Shown here: positions 25,245 through 33,072 of the stretch, piece by piece | Layout: each line of letters begins with the position of its first letter | Numbering within the stretch: position 1 is the stretch's first letter | NCBI GenBank assembly: GCA_020634615.1 | Contig: JACKBI010000012.1 | Coordinates: forward strand, 62,001-126,000 | Direction: 5' to 3' | Length of the DNA stretch: 64,000 bases | Origin: Anaerolineales bacterium | Lineage (GTDB): Bacteria > Chloroflexota > Anaerolineae > JAAEKA01 | The notes under the pieces: generated by a model | Seen by the model: the letters and a program-made list of their open reading frames with translations, nothing else | What the model was told of the DNA's origin: nothing | The model's database searches: none | Program-made: the position numbers and the translations under genes

Positions 25245-26234
25245 TTAAACTGTGAGGGCAGTCGTCTCCCGTAACATGCGTTCGACTGTGTCGACGCCTT
25301 CCAGCAGCGTGGCTCCAAGGAAGGTGCCGATCATGTGTTCCCGCAGTTCCGGCTTCAGGTTGTACGCGCGACCGCCGTATGTAATGGCAGGGCGACCTGT
25401 CCTGACCGCTTCCGGCAGCCATTTGCCCAGCTGTTGAAGTTCTCTCGCCGGTTTCTCAGTCATCGCCACTGTGATAACAACCGGCGGGCGGATATCACGC
25501 ACGAACTTCGCGAGGTCAGGCAACGGAACGGCCTGGCCTAAATAGGCGACCGGCCAGCGCCGCCGCCTCAGCAGCACGCCCAGCATCAGCAAGCTGATCT
25601 CGTGCCATTCGTCCGGCGCGCAGGCCAGTACGACGGGGCGGATGGGATGAACCGAGGGGCCGGCAGCGTGCCACAGGATCAAACGCTGGCGCAAAAACGC
25701 CGAAGCGAGGTGTTCAGTGGCGACCGTGATCCTGCCGGCGCTCCACTCCTCGCCCAGGTCGGCAAGTGAAGGTCCGATCACATCGAGGATGAGCTGGTCC
25801 ATGGAGTACAACGCCAGCACCTCGCCCAGCAACTGGTCGGCCTTATCCAGTTCGTTGTTGATCAGCGCCGCGATCAGGCGCTTATGGTAGGCGTCCAGGT
25901 TAGACACCTCTTGCACCGACTGCGGTGCCGGGGCGGTCATCGAGGTTTCCAGGCTCAGAATCCGTCCGTCGCGCTCGTGTTTGCGCAGCGCCTTGATGGC
26001 CTGGGAGGTCTGCATTCCTTCGTCGATGGTAGATTTGACCCAGCGCAGCCGGCTGACCTCGCTCTCCGAATAGAGCCGGTGGCCGCCAGCCGTACGCCCG
26101 GCTTCAGGGAACTCGTAGCGACGCTCCCAAACCCGCAGTGTGGCTACGGGGATTCCGGTCATGCGTGCGACCACGCCGATGTTATAGATCGGTTCTTCGC
26201 TTGCGCTTCTTGAGTTTCCGTTGTTTTCTGACAT
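25245..26234 (-). CDS. carH: CarH/LitR-type B12-dependent photoreceptor repressor
   Basis: 329 residues from ATG 26234 (AAGAGGTG upstream). MerR-type DNA-binding domain at about 17-85 (IGVVARMTGIPVATLRVWERRYEFPEAGR, GGHRLYSESEV). The middle is the helix-bundle cap and the rest a Rossmann B12-binding domain. Key residues: W164-x9-E174-H175, the same spacing as W131/E141/H142 of the known Thermus CarH, and H211 in PDEWHE, 36 residues after H175 (35 in Thermus), the likely lower cobalt ligand. The residue after W164 is Ser, where Thermus CarH has His132. It should bind adenosylcobalamin and repress DNA in the dark, releasing in light. Divergent from an operon with a CrtI-like gene; TTGACA direct repeats overlap its promoter. 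Confidence 0.9.
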   Translation of the reverse strand: MSENNGNSRSASEEPIYNIGVVARMTGIPVATLRVWERRYEFPEAGRTAGGHRLYSESEVSRLRWVKSTIDEGMQTSQAIKALRKHERDGRILSLETSMTAPAPQSVQEVSNLDAYHKRLIAALINNELDKADQLLGEVLALYSMDQLILDVIGPSLADLGEEWSAGRITVATEHLASAFLRQRLILWHAAGPSVHPIRPVVLACAPDEWHEISLLMLGVLLRRRRWPVAYLGQAVPLPDLAKFVRDIRPPVVITVAMTEKPARELQQLGKWLPEAVRTGRPAITYGGRAYNLKPELREHMIGTFLGATLLEGVDTVERMLRETTALTV

Positions 26235-26383
26235 GGTTCGCACCTCTTGGAATTCGCACATCTTTTTGGCCAGCACACCGCCGTGCTGTCGGGCAAATGC
26301 CCGATCCTGCCGCATTGCTTTGCTTTGTTTTGTTTCCTTATGACTTTTGCTGCCGGAACGACGCGTTTCATACCGACGAAAGC

Positions 26384-26412
26384 AGTATAACAGAATGTCA
26401 AAGGCTTGTCAA
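26384..26412 (-). promoter_or_regulatory. carH promoter with 11-bp direct-repeat operator
   Basis: Minus-strand TTGACA (26407-26412), 17-base spacer, TATACT (26384-26389). TGTCAA occurs twice exactly 11 bp apart (26396-26401, 26407-26412) and so overlaps the -35. CarH proteins are known to bind 11-bp direct repeats overlapping a -35 element. With the mirror-image ATCTTGACA at 26439-26447 it also forms a 9-bp inverted repeat with 26407-26415. Confidence 0.75.
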
Positions 26413-26441
26413 GATAAGCTATACAAATTCGCGTAACAATC

Positions 26442-26471
26442 TTGACACTGACAGATTCGTTGTGCTATAAT
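26442..26471 (+). promoter_or_regulatory. Consensus promoter of the divergent operon
   Basis: TTGACA (26442-26447) and TATAAT (26466-26471) with an 18-base spacer, both perfect consensus. It faces the carH promoter; a further TTGTCAAGA copy lies near 26492, downstream of the start site. A promoter this strong needs repression, which fits dark-state blocking by the CarH protein. Confidence 0.82.
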
Positions 26472-26535
26472 CCGTTCCGACACAAGCCGTTGTCAAGAAA
26501 AGTCTGACAAAAGCAGGGCAAAGGAGTTGGCCAAG

Positions 26536-27474
26536 ATGATAGTCGTTACGGGTGGTTCCGGATATATTGGAAGTTACATCGTCAAGCAACTGGTAGCGCA
26601 AGGCGAATCGGTGCGCGTGATGGTGAACAGCCTGGAGCGAGCCAGGCAGGAAGGCCGGCTTGCCGGCTTGCCGGTAGATATGGTGCAAGGGGACGTCACG
26701 AAGCCGGCCACGCTGGCGCCGGTCATGCAGGGCGCCGACGCGGTGATCCACACCGTCGCGATCGCTATCGAGAAGGGTGGACGCACCTACGAAGAGATCA
26801 ACTATCAGGGCACGGTTAACGTCGTCGATGCCGCCAAGGCAGCCGGTGTGCGCCGCTTCCTTAATATGTGCCAGCTTGGCGCCGACTCCAGTCTGCCCTA
26901 CCGTTTCCTTGCTTCCAAGGGCAAGGCGCAGGAATACGTAGCGCAATCCGGGCTGGACTGGACCGCCTTTCGGCCTTCCAGCGTTTGGGGGCCTGAGGAC
27001 GAGTTCGCCAACTCCTTTGCCCGCCTGATTCCGCTGACGCCGATCATCTTTCCCATCATCGGCGACGAAAACGCTCGTTTCCAGCTCGTGTGGGTGGGCG
27101 ACGTGGCGACGGCAGTAGTCAAGTCACTCCACGACCCGGTCACCATCCACCAGGAGTATGAGTTGGGCGGCCCCGAGGTTCTTTCGCTGGAAGAGATCGA
27201 GCGGCGCACGCTGAAGGCGTTGGGCAAGAAGCGCACCCTGATCCACATGCCCATGAGTCTGATCAATCTGGCGGTCAGGGTGATGGAAACACTGCTGCCC
27301 TCGCCGCCTGTTACCCGCAGTCTGCTGGAGCTGCTGGCGGTCCCCAATGTCACCACGGACAACCAGCTTGGCCGTTTTGTCGACCAGCCGCGGCCCTTCA
27401 CGCCCGAAAACACCGCTTCCTATATGCGCCAGTTCCAGGCGAGCAAAACTGTGGCGCAGTTCTTCAACCGATGA
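26536..27474 (+). CDS. NAD(P)-binding epimerase-like protein (extended SDR, NDUFA9/YbjT-like)
   Basis: 312 residues. ATG at 26536 is 9 bases from AAGGAG; the TTG at 26527 is too close. Rossmann motif TGGSGYIGSYIVK (GxxGxxG) at residues 5-15, later DVTKPATLAPVMQGADAVIHTVA, and the atypical-SDR FRPSSVWGPEDEFANSFARL, which is shared with NDUFA9-type and YbjT-type proteins that bind NADPH but often lack a full YxxxK triad. Substrate unknown. First gene of the operon facing carH, followed by an SRPBCC gene with ATGA overlap. In other bacteria such genes accompany carotenoid or quinone pathways, which fits the nearby CrtI-like gene. Confidence 0.85.
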   Translation: MIVVTGGSGYIGSYIVKQLVAQGESVRVMVNSLERARQEGRLAGLPVDMVQGDVTKPATLAPVMQGADAVIHTVAIAIEKGGRTYEEINYQGTVNVVDAAKAAGVRRFLNMCQLGADSSLPYRFLASKGKAQEYVAQSGLDWTAFRPSSVWGPEDEFANSFARLIPLTPIIFPIIGDENARFQLVWVGDVATAVVKSLHDPVTIHQEYELGGPEVLSLEEIERRTLKALGKKRTLIHMPMSLINLAVRVMETLLPSPPVTRSLLELLAVPNVTTDNQLGRFVDQPRPFTPENTASYMRQFQASKTVAQFFNR

Positions 27475-28046
27475 AATACCTGCATCGTTTTCGCGTCGAG
27501 GCCCCGGTCGAGGTCGTGGCAGCGTTTCACAGCCGCTCGGCCGCGATGGCTATTATCACCCCGCCGCCCATCGTAACGCAGGTCCACCGCGCGCCTGAAC
27601 TGGTGGCCACGAGCGGGTCGATGGAGTTCACGCTGTGGATGGGGCCACTGCCCATGCGCTGGGTGGCGGGTTTCGAGCAGGTCACGCCGACCGGCTTCGT
27701 GGACCGGATGGCGCGCGGGCCTGTGCGCCGCTGGCAGCATCGCCACAGCTTCGTCGCTATCGATGAACAGACGACCGAAGTGGTCGACGAGGTCGAGATC
27801 GAGCTGCGCATGCATCCGATTTGGGGGCCGGTGGGTCTGGGTATGATGTTGAACCTGCCGCTGCTCTTCGCCTACCGCGGCTGGCAAACGCGACGCCTGC
27901 TCAACGGTCTGCGCAGCCCGGCCGGCCTGGACTTCGACCGCTGGCAGGCAGAGGCGCGCCGGTCGTCTGCGCTGGTAACCGCCGCGGCGGTGCTTGTGCT
28001 GGCCGCTGGCGCGCTGGTGGGTCTGCTTCGCTTTCGCCGCCGTTGA
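27471..28046 (+). CDS. SRPBCC (START/Bet v1-like) domain protein with C-terminal membrane anchor
   Basis: 191 residues. ATG lies in the ATGA overlap with the preceding gene. The N-terminal 145 residues show the SRPBCC pattern: HRFRVEAPVEVVAAFHSR, a beta sheet containing FVDRMARGPVRRWQHRHSFVAIDEQTTEVVDEVEIEL, and a long C-terminal helix. Such domains bind hydrophobic ligands. A final hydrophobic helix (ALVTAAAVLVLAAGALVGLL) would anchor it in the membrane. In the light-facing operon it may bind a lipid or carotenoid precursor; this is inference from context. Confidence 0.82.
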   Translation: MKYLHRFRVEAPVEVVAAFHSRSAAMAIITPPPIVTQVHRAPELVATSGSMEFTLWMGPLPMRWVAGFEQVTPTGFVDRMARGPVRRWQHRHSFVAIDEQTTEVVDEVEIELRMHPIWGPVGLGMMLNLPLLFAYRGWQTRRLLNGLRSPAGLDFDRWQAEARRSSALVTAAAVLVLAAGALVGLLRFRRR

Positions 28047-28049
28047 CCG

Positions 28050-29621
28050 GTGACTGAACAAAGCAAGATGAGTGTGAGGAATGTAGTCATTGTCGGCGCG
28101 GGCATCGGTGGATTGACCACCGCTGCTGTTCTGGCACGCGCCGGCCTGAACGTCACGCTGCTGGAAGCGCACATCTACCCCGGCGGGTGCGCGGGCACGT
28201 TCTATCACCAGGGGTATCGTTTCGACGCCGGCGCGACATTGGCCGGCGGCTTCTATCCGGGTGGGCCAATGGATCTGGTGGCGCGCAGCGCTGGCATCGA
28301 CCACTGGCCCGCGCATCCTTCCAATCCGCCGATGACGGTGCATCTTCCCGATGGCGCAGAGGTCACTCGCTGGACCGGGCCGGAGCGCTGGCGGGAACGT
28401 CACCGAGCGTTCGGTCCGGGATCCGACTCCTTCTGGCGCTGGCAAGAAGCGACCGCGGACGCACTCTGGGACCTGGCGCTGCGCCGGCCGGCCTGGCCAC
28501 CGCAGACGCTGCGCGAGGCCGGCAAGCTGGGTGGGCAGGGACTCAGCTGGTTACTTGCTGACCTGCGACGTGTCAGCCCGCGGCTGGCCGCCGACGCGAT
28601 TCGCCCGGTGGTTGCCCACCTGCGCGACGCCCCCGAACGTTTGCGGCTGTTTGTGGATGCACAACTTTTGATCGCGGCCCAGACCACCAGCCGGTACGCC
28701 AACGCCCTGTATGGCGCGTCTGCGCTGGACCTGCCGCGACGCGGTGTCGTGCATCTGGAAGGCGGCATGGGAGCGATCGCTGAGACGCTGGCCGACGCTG
28801 TGCGCCAGAACGGCGGCGATGTCCGTTATCGTCAGGAGGTGACGCGCATCGTTGTCGAGCGCGGCCGGCCGGTGGCCGTCGAAACCAAGCGCGGTGACAG
28901 CTTCCCTGCCGACCTCGTCATCGCCAACCTGCCGCCCTGGAACATCGCACGCCTGCTGGGCGACGACATGCCGGCCCGCTTGCGCCGCCTGCCGGATCAG
29001 CCAGGAGATGGCTGGGGCGCGTTTATGGTGTATGCGGGCGTTGATTCGTCTGTCATTGCGGAGGGTGGCGCGCTCCATCGTCAGGTCGTGGTGCGCGAGC
29101 CGCTGGGCGAGGGCAACAGTGTCTTCGTGTCGATCAGTCCGGCCGGGGACAGCCGCCGGGCGCCGGGCGGTCGGCGGGCCGTCACCATAAGCACCCACAC
29201 CGAGTTGCCCCCGTGGTGGCAGCTCTTCGAGCAAGATCGTCCGGCCTACGAGGCGCGCAAGCAGCGCTACCTGAATACAATATTGATGGTGGCTGAGCAG
29301 GCCTTGCCCGGCTTGCGGGCGACGGCTGATCTCGTTCTGCCAGGGACGCCGGTGACGTTTCAGCGGTTCACACGGCGGGCGAACGGCTGGGTTGGCGGCT
29401 TTCCTCAGACCAGCTTGCTGCGCGGTTGGGGGCCGCGACTGGGGCCAGGGCTGTGGATGGTGGGCGACAGCGTGTTTCCCGGCCAGTCTACGGCAGCGGT
29501 TGCACTGGGTGGTCTGCGGGTTGCCGGCGCCATCCTGGCCGAGGCCGGTGTAGATGTCTCACTTGTTTCCAAAAGTTCGCAACCCGTGCTACCATCTGTC
29601 CAGACCAACGTACTGGCATGA
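28050..29621 (+). CDS. CrtI/CrtISO-type FAD-dependent desaturase or isomerase
   Basis: 523 residues from GTG 28050 (517 from the ATG at 28068); no strong binding site for either. FAD motif VIVGAGIGGLTTAAVLARAG at the N terminus and GGCAGTFYHQGYRFDAGATL follow the phytoene desaturase family, and the C-terminal FAD motif VGDSVFPGQSTAAVALGGLRVAG is diagnostic for CrtI/CrtISO-like flavoproteins. Members desaturate, isomerise or saturate polyenes. The sequence alone cannot tell phytoene desaturation from retinol saturase-like or other reactions. Divergent from carH, the classical regulator of carotenoid genes, so carotenoid or retinoid chemistry is likely. Confidence 0.85.
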   Translation: MTEQSKMSVRNVVIVGAGIGGLTTAAVLARAGLNVTLLEAHIYPGGCAGTFYHQGYRFDAGATLAGGFYPGGPMDLVARSAGIDHWPAHPSNPPMTVHLPDGAEVTRWTGPERWRERHRAFGPGSDSFWRWQEATADALWDLALRRPAWPPQTLREAGKLGGQGLSWLLADLRRVSPRLAADAIRPVVAHLRDAPERLRLFVDAQLLIAAQTTSRYANALYGASALDLPRRGVVHLEGGMGAIAETLADAVRQNGGDVRYRQEVTRIVVERGRPVAVETKRGDSFPADLVIANLPPWNIARLLGDDMPARLRRLPDQPGDGWGAFMVYAGVDSSVIAEGGALHRQVVVREPLGEGNSVFVSISPAGDSRRAPGGRRAVTISTHTELPPWWQLFEQDRPAYEARKQRYLNTILMVAEQALPGLRATADLVLPGTPVTFQRFTRRANGWVGGFPQTSLLRGWGPRLGPGLWMVGDSVFPGQSTAAVALGGLRVAGAILAEAGVDVSLVSKSSQPVLPSVQTNVLA

Positions 29622-29643
29622 TCCAGTCGATCGAGGAGATAAC

Positions 29644-30600
29644 ATGAAAGTAGGAATCGTCGGAAGCGGCAATGTTGGGGCTGGCGCTGCCAACGCCATG
29701 GTCTTGCGCGGCGTCGCCCGTGAGATCGTTCTGGTAGACATCAACGTCAAACGTGCCCAGGCTGAGGCTGAGGACATCCTGCACGCGGTGCCCTTCTCTC
29801 CACATGCTGTCGCCGTCCACGCCGGGGAGTACAGCGACCTGGACGACTGCTCGGTTGTCGTCATCACGGCGGGAGTCGCCCAAAGGCCGGGGGAGACGCG
29901 GCTGGAGTTGTTGGGCCGGAACGCTGCCATCTTCAAATCGATGGTGCCGCAGATCGTAGCCAGTGCGCCCGACGCGGTGTTGCTGGTCGCCACCAATCCT
30001 GTGGACATCATGACCCACCTGACCGCGCACTATGCTGTTCCGTTGGGAGTTCCGCGGCAGCGGATCATCGGCTCGGGCACGACCCTGGACACGGCTCGAT
30101 TTCGCGCGATCCTGGGACGCTACCTGGACGTGGACCCGGAGCACGTCCATGCCTATGTGCTGGGCGAGCACGGTGATTCGGAGGTACTCGCCTGGTCGCT
30201 GGCCACGGTGGGAACGGTGCCTTTGGAGGATTACGTGCGCGCCCGCGGCATCGACTTGAGCGCCGAAGCGCGCCACGTGGTGGACGACGGGGTACGCCAC
30301 GCTGCTTATCGCATTATCGATGGCAAGGGATCGACCTACTACGGCATCGGAGCTGCCCTGGCGCGCGTTACGCAGGCGGTGCTGCGCGACCAGCGTGCGC
30401 TGCTGACCGTCAGCGCGCCGGTGGCTGAGATGGGCGATGTGCATGACATTACCTTTGCCATGCCCAGTTTGATAGGTGGCGATGGGCTGATCGCGATGCT
30501 GCCGGCGCCGTTGGATAACCAGGAGGAAGCGGAGTTAGTGGCCAGCGCGCGCATGCTGCGCCAGGCGCTGGATGACCTGGCTGCGGCAGGCGGGATATAG
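29644..30600 (+). CDS. ldh: L-lactate dehydrogenase
   Basis: 318 residues from ATG 29644, after GAGGAG by 6 bases. NAD motif VGIVGSGNVGAGAANAM; active-site loop ITAGVAQRPGETRLELLGRN, where Gln at the substrate-specificity position marks lactate (malate dehydrogenases have Arg); then VATNPVDIMTH, GSGTTLDTARFR and catalytic His in GEHGDSEV. It reduces pyruvate to lactate with NADH in the cytoplasm. The gene follows the CrtI-like gene by 22 bases and has no evident own promoter, so it seems carried in the same operon. Confidence 0.95.
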   Translation: MKVGIVGSGNVGAGAANAMVLRGVAREIVLVDINVKRAQAEAEDILHAVPFSPHAVAVHAGEYSDLDDCSVVVITAGVAQRPGETRLELLGRNAAIFKSMVPQIVASAPDAVLLVATNPVDIMTHLTAHYAVPLGVPRQRIIGSGTTLDTARFRAILGRYLDVDPEHVHAYVLGEHGDSEVLAWSLATVGTVPLEDYVRARGIDLSAEARHVVDDGVRHAAYRIIDGKGSTYYGIGAALARVTQAVLRDQRALLTVSAPVAEMGDVHDITFAMPSLIGGDGLIAMLPAPLDNQEEAELVASARMLRQALDDLAAAGGI

Positions 30601-30606
30601 GGCGAT

Positions 30607-31344
30607 GTGAAATTACCTCACAAACCCAAACCCTATCTGATGGCCCACCGTGGCAATCGGGTCGCGTGTCCTGAGAACACGCTGGCGGCCTTTCGCCGCG
30701 CGCTGGACGATGGCGCGGACATCATCGAGACCGATCTGCACGTTACGGCCGACGGGGAATTCGTCTGCATCCACGACGCCACGGTGGACCGCACCACCGA
30801 CGGCCACGGGCCGGTAGCCGGCATGACGCTGGCGCAGCTCAAAACACTCAGCGCGTCCAATGGTCGCCCGGGGTTCGAGGAGGAGCGGATACCAACGCTG
30901 GCCGAGCTGGCCGCGCTGCTGCCGCCCGATGTGGCGCTGGCGATTGAGCTCAAAACCGACCGCTTTCTTTGGCCGGACGTTGTCTACCAGTTGGTCAAAG
31001 AGTTGACAGCGCTGGGGATTCGCGACCGGACTCTGGTGCTGTCCTTTTCACAGGCGCGCCTCCAAGCGATAGCCCCCGTCGCGCCTGACATCCCGACTGG
31101 TTGGATCACCATTTCCAGCCCGTGGCCAGCCCGTGGTCCACAACTGCTGGGGCCGTATTGGCCACTGTTACTGCTGAACCCGCTCTACGTCTGGTTGGCT
31201 CACCGGCGCGGCCAGTTCGTTGCCCCGCTTGATCCCACGCCTGATCGCCGCGTGTCCTTTTATGTCCGGCTGGGCTGTGACGCCATACTCAGCGATAACC
31301 CGGCTGCCACTGCGGCGGCACTGCGCCGTATCCGGAACCGCTAG
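30607..31344 (+). CDS. Glycerophosphodiester phosphodiesterase (GDPD)
   Basis: 245 residues with GTG start 6 bases after the ldh stop. Family motifs are in order: AHRGNRVACPENTLAAFRRALDDGADIIETDLHVTADGEFVCIHD, with catalytic His pair (HRG and HD) and metal-binding E and D (ETD). It hydrolyses glycerophosphodiesters to glycerol-3-phosphate and an alcohol. No signal peptide, so cytoplasmic. Slightly short C-terminal half but all catalytic residues present. Confidence 0.92.
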   Translation: MKLPHKPKPYLMAHRGNRVACPENTLAAFRRALDDGADIIETDLHVTADGEFVCIHDATVDRTTDGHGPVAGMTLAQLKTLSASNGRPGFEEERIPTLAELAALLPPDVALAIELKTDRFLWPDVVYQLVKELTALGIRDRTLVLSFSQARLQAIAPVAPDIPTGWITISSPWPARGPQLLGPYWPLLLLNPLYVWLAHRRGQFVAPLDPTPDRRVSFYVRLGCDAILSDNPAATAAALRRIRNR

Positions 31345-31370
31345 GACGCGCGATATCCAAAGGATAAACA

Positions 31371-32939
31371 ATGCCACAACCTAATCAGCCGAAGGTCACC
31401 GTCCGCCCCTGGCAGGCCGAAGACATCCCCGCGGTGGTTGCCTGCCAGAAAGTCGCCTACAGCGACTATCCTCAGGGCGCGCATTACGACCAACGCGCCT
31501 ATGAATTACAGTTCGTCGCCTTCCCCGAAGGACAGGTGCTGGCAGAACTGGAGGGCAAGGTGATCGGCTATTCAACATCGATCATCGTGCAGCTCGACGA
31601 CGACAACCACATTTACACCTACAATGAGATTACGGGCGACGGCGCTTTCAGCACCCACGACCCCAGCGGCGACACGCTTTATGGCGCAGACATCGCCGTG
31701 CACCCGGCTTACCGCGGCCGCGGCGTTTCCAAGCGGCTCTACAAGGCGCGTCGGCGGCTGATGCGCCGCTACAACCTGCGCCGGATGGTAGCCTATGGGC
31801 GTCTCCCGGGCTATAACGCCGTCGCCGGCAGGATGACTGCCCAGGAATACGTGGACGCGGTCGTGCGCGGCGAGATGTCCGACTCGGCGCTGAACGCGCA
31901 TCTGGCAGCGGGCTATACCGTGCGTGGCGTCGTGCTGGACCTGATGTGGGACGATTCCAGCCTCAACTATTCCACCTTTCTGGAGATGCGTAACGAGTTC
32001 TTCAAACCGGAGAAACGCCGGATTGCTGCCTCTCCCGTGACCCGTCCGGTGCGGAGGGTTCGGGTCTGTGCGGCTCAGTACCTGATGCGTCCCATGAAAA
32101 CATGGAAGGAGTTCAAGCGGTCTGTGGAGTTCTTCGTAACCACCGCCGACGCCTACCATTGCCACTTCCTGCTGCTGCCGGAGCTGTTCACCGCACAGCT
32201 TCTGAGCACTATGCCGCAGGAGTGGGATGCCCGCCGCGCCGCGCTGGAACTGGCCGCCATGGCTGACCGATTGATCGATATGTTCCGCGGTCTTGCCCAG
32301 CAGCACAGCCTCTACATCATCGGTGGTTCGACGCCGGTCATGCGCGACGGCGTGCTCTACAACACTGCCCATCTGTTCACGCCGTCCGGTCGCGTCTACA
32401 CGCAGGACAAGCTGCACATCACGCCCTGGGAGCGCGAGTTGTGGGGCGTGCGGCCAGGCAGCGAGGCCAAGGTTTTCGAGACGCCGCTGGGACGCATCGC
32501 AATTCAGATCTGCTACGACATCGAGTTCCCGGAAATGGCGCGCTTGCTGACACTGGCGGGCGCAGAGCTGATCTTCGTTCCCTTCAGCACCGATGAAAAG
32601 AAAGCCTACTACCGGGTGCGCTACACCGCGCAGGCGCGCGCCGTGGAAAACTACATCTACGTGGTCATCGCCGGTAACGTGGGTAACCTGCCCAGCCGCC
32701 ACTATCTTCTGAACTATGGCCAGGCGGCTGTGCTGACGCCCAGCGACTTCGCCTTCCCGCTGCAGGCCACGGCAGGCGAAGCGGATCCCAACATCGAGAC
32801 CGTTGTCATCGCCGAGTTGGACCTTACCAGTCTGGCAATGCAGCGGGAAATGGGCAGCGTGCGCCCGCTGTACGACCGGCGACCTGACCTCTACGATCTG
32901 CGCCCCAAGGCGCCAATTCGCCGCATACGCACTGAATAA
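31371..32939 (+). CDS. Bifunctional GNAT acetyltransferase / carbon-nitrogen hydrolase fusion
   Basis: 522 residues. Residues about 8-200 form a GNAT acetyltransferase (ADIAVHPAYRGRGVSKRLYKARRRL is the acetyl-CoA P-loop R-G-x-G). Residues about 225-505 form a nitrilase-superfamily domain with the triad Glu in LLPELF, Lys in QDKLHITPWE and Cys in IQICYDIEFPEMARL. This fusion is a known family but its substrate is not established; nitrilase domains cleave amide or nitrile bonds and the GNAT half may acylate the product. It ends the operon that starts at 26536. Confidence 0.92.
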   Translation: MPQPNQPKVTVRPWQAEDIPAVVACQKVAYSDYPQGAHYDQRAYELQFVAFPEGQVLAELEGKVIGYSTSIIVQLDDDNHIYTYNEITGDGAFSTHDPSGDTLYGADIAVHPAYRGRGVSKRLYKARRRLMRRYNLRRMVAYGRLPGYNAVAGRMTAQEYVDAVVRGEMSDSALNAHLAAGYTVRGVVLDLMWDDSSLNYSTFLEMRNEFFKPEKRRIAASPVTRPVRRVRVCAAQYLMRPMKTWKEFKRSVEFFVTTADAYHCHFLLLPELFTAQLLSTMPQEWDARRAALELAAMADRLIDMFRGLAQQHSLYIIGGSTPVMRDGVLYNTAHLFTPSGRVYTQDKLHITPWERELWGVRPGSEAKVFETPLGRIAIQICYDIEFPEMARLLTLAGAELIFVPFSTDEKKAYYRVRYTAQARAVENYIYVVIAGNVGNLPSRHYLLNYGQAAVLTPSDFAFPLQATAGEADPNIETVVIAELDLTSLAMQREMGSVRPLYDRRPDLYDLRPKAPIRRIRTE

Positions 32940-33072
32940 AAGCACTGTGAAGGATATCACTGAACGGACTCGAAAACTACTCAAAAGTGATCGTCTGCGG
33001 TATACTAACAGTGTTCTGATCGGGCGATTCCCGGTCTCTGTGGCCGAATTCGGCCTTGACAAGGAGTAAACA

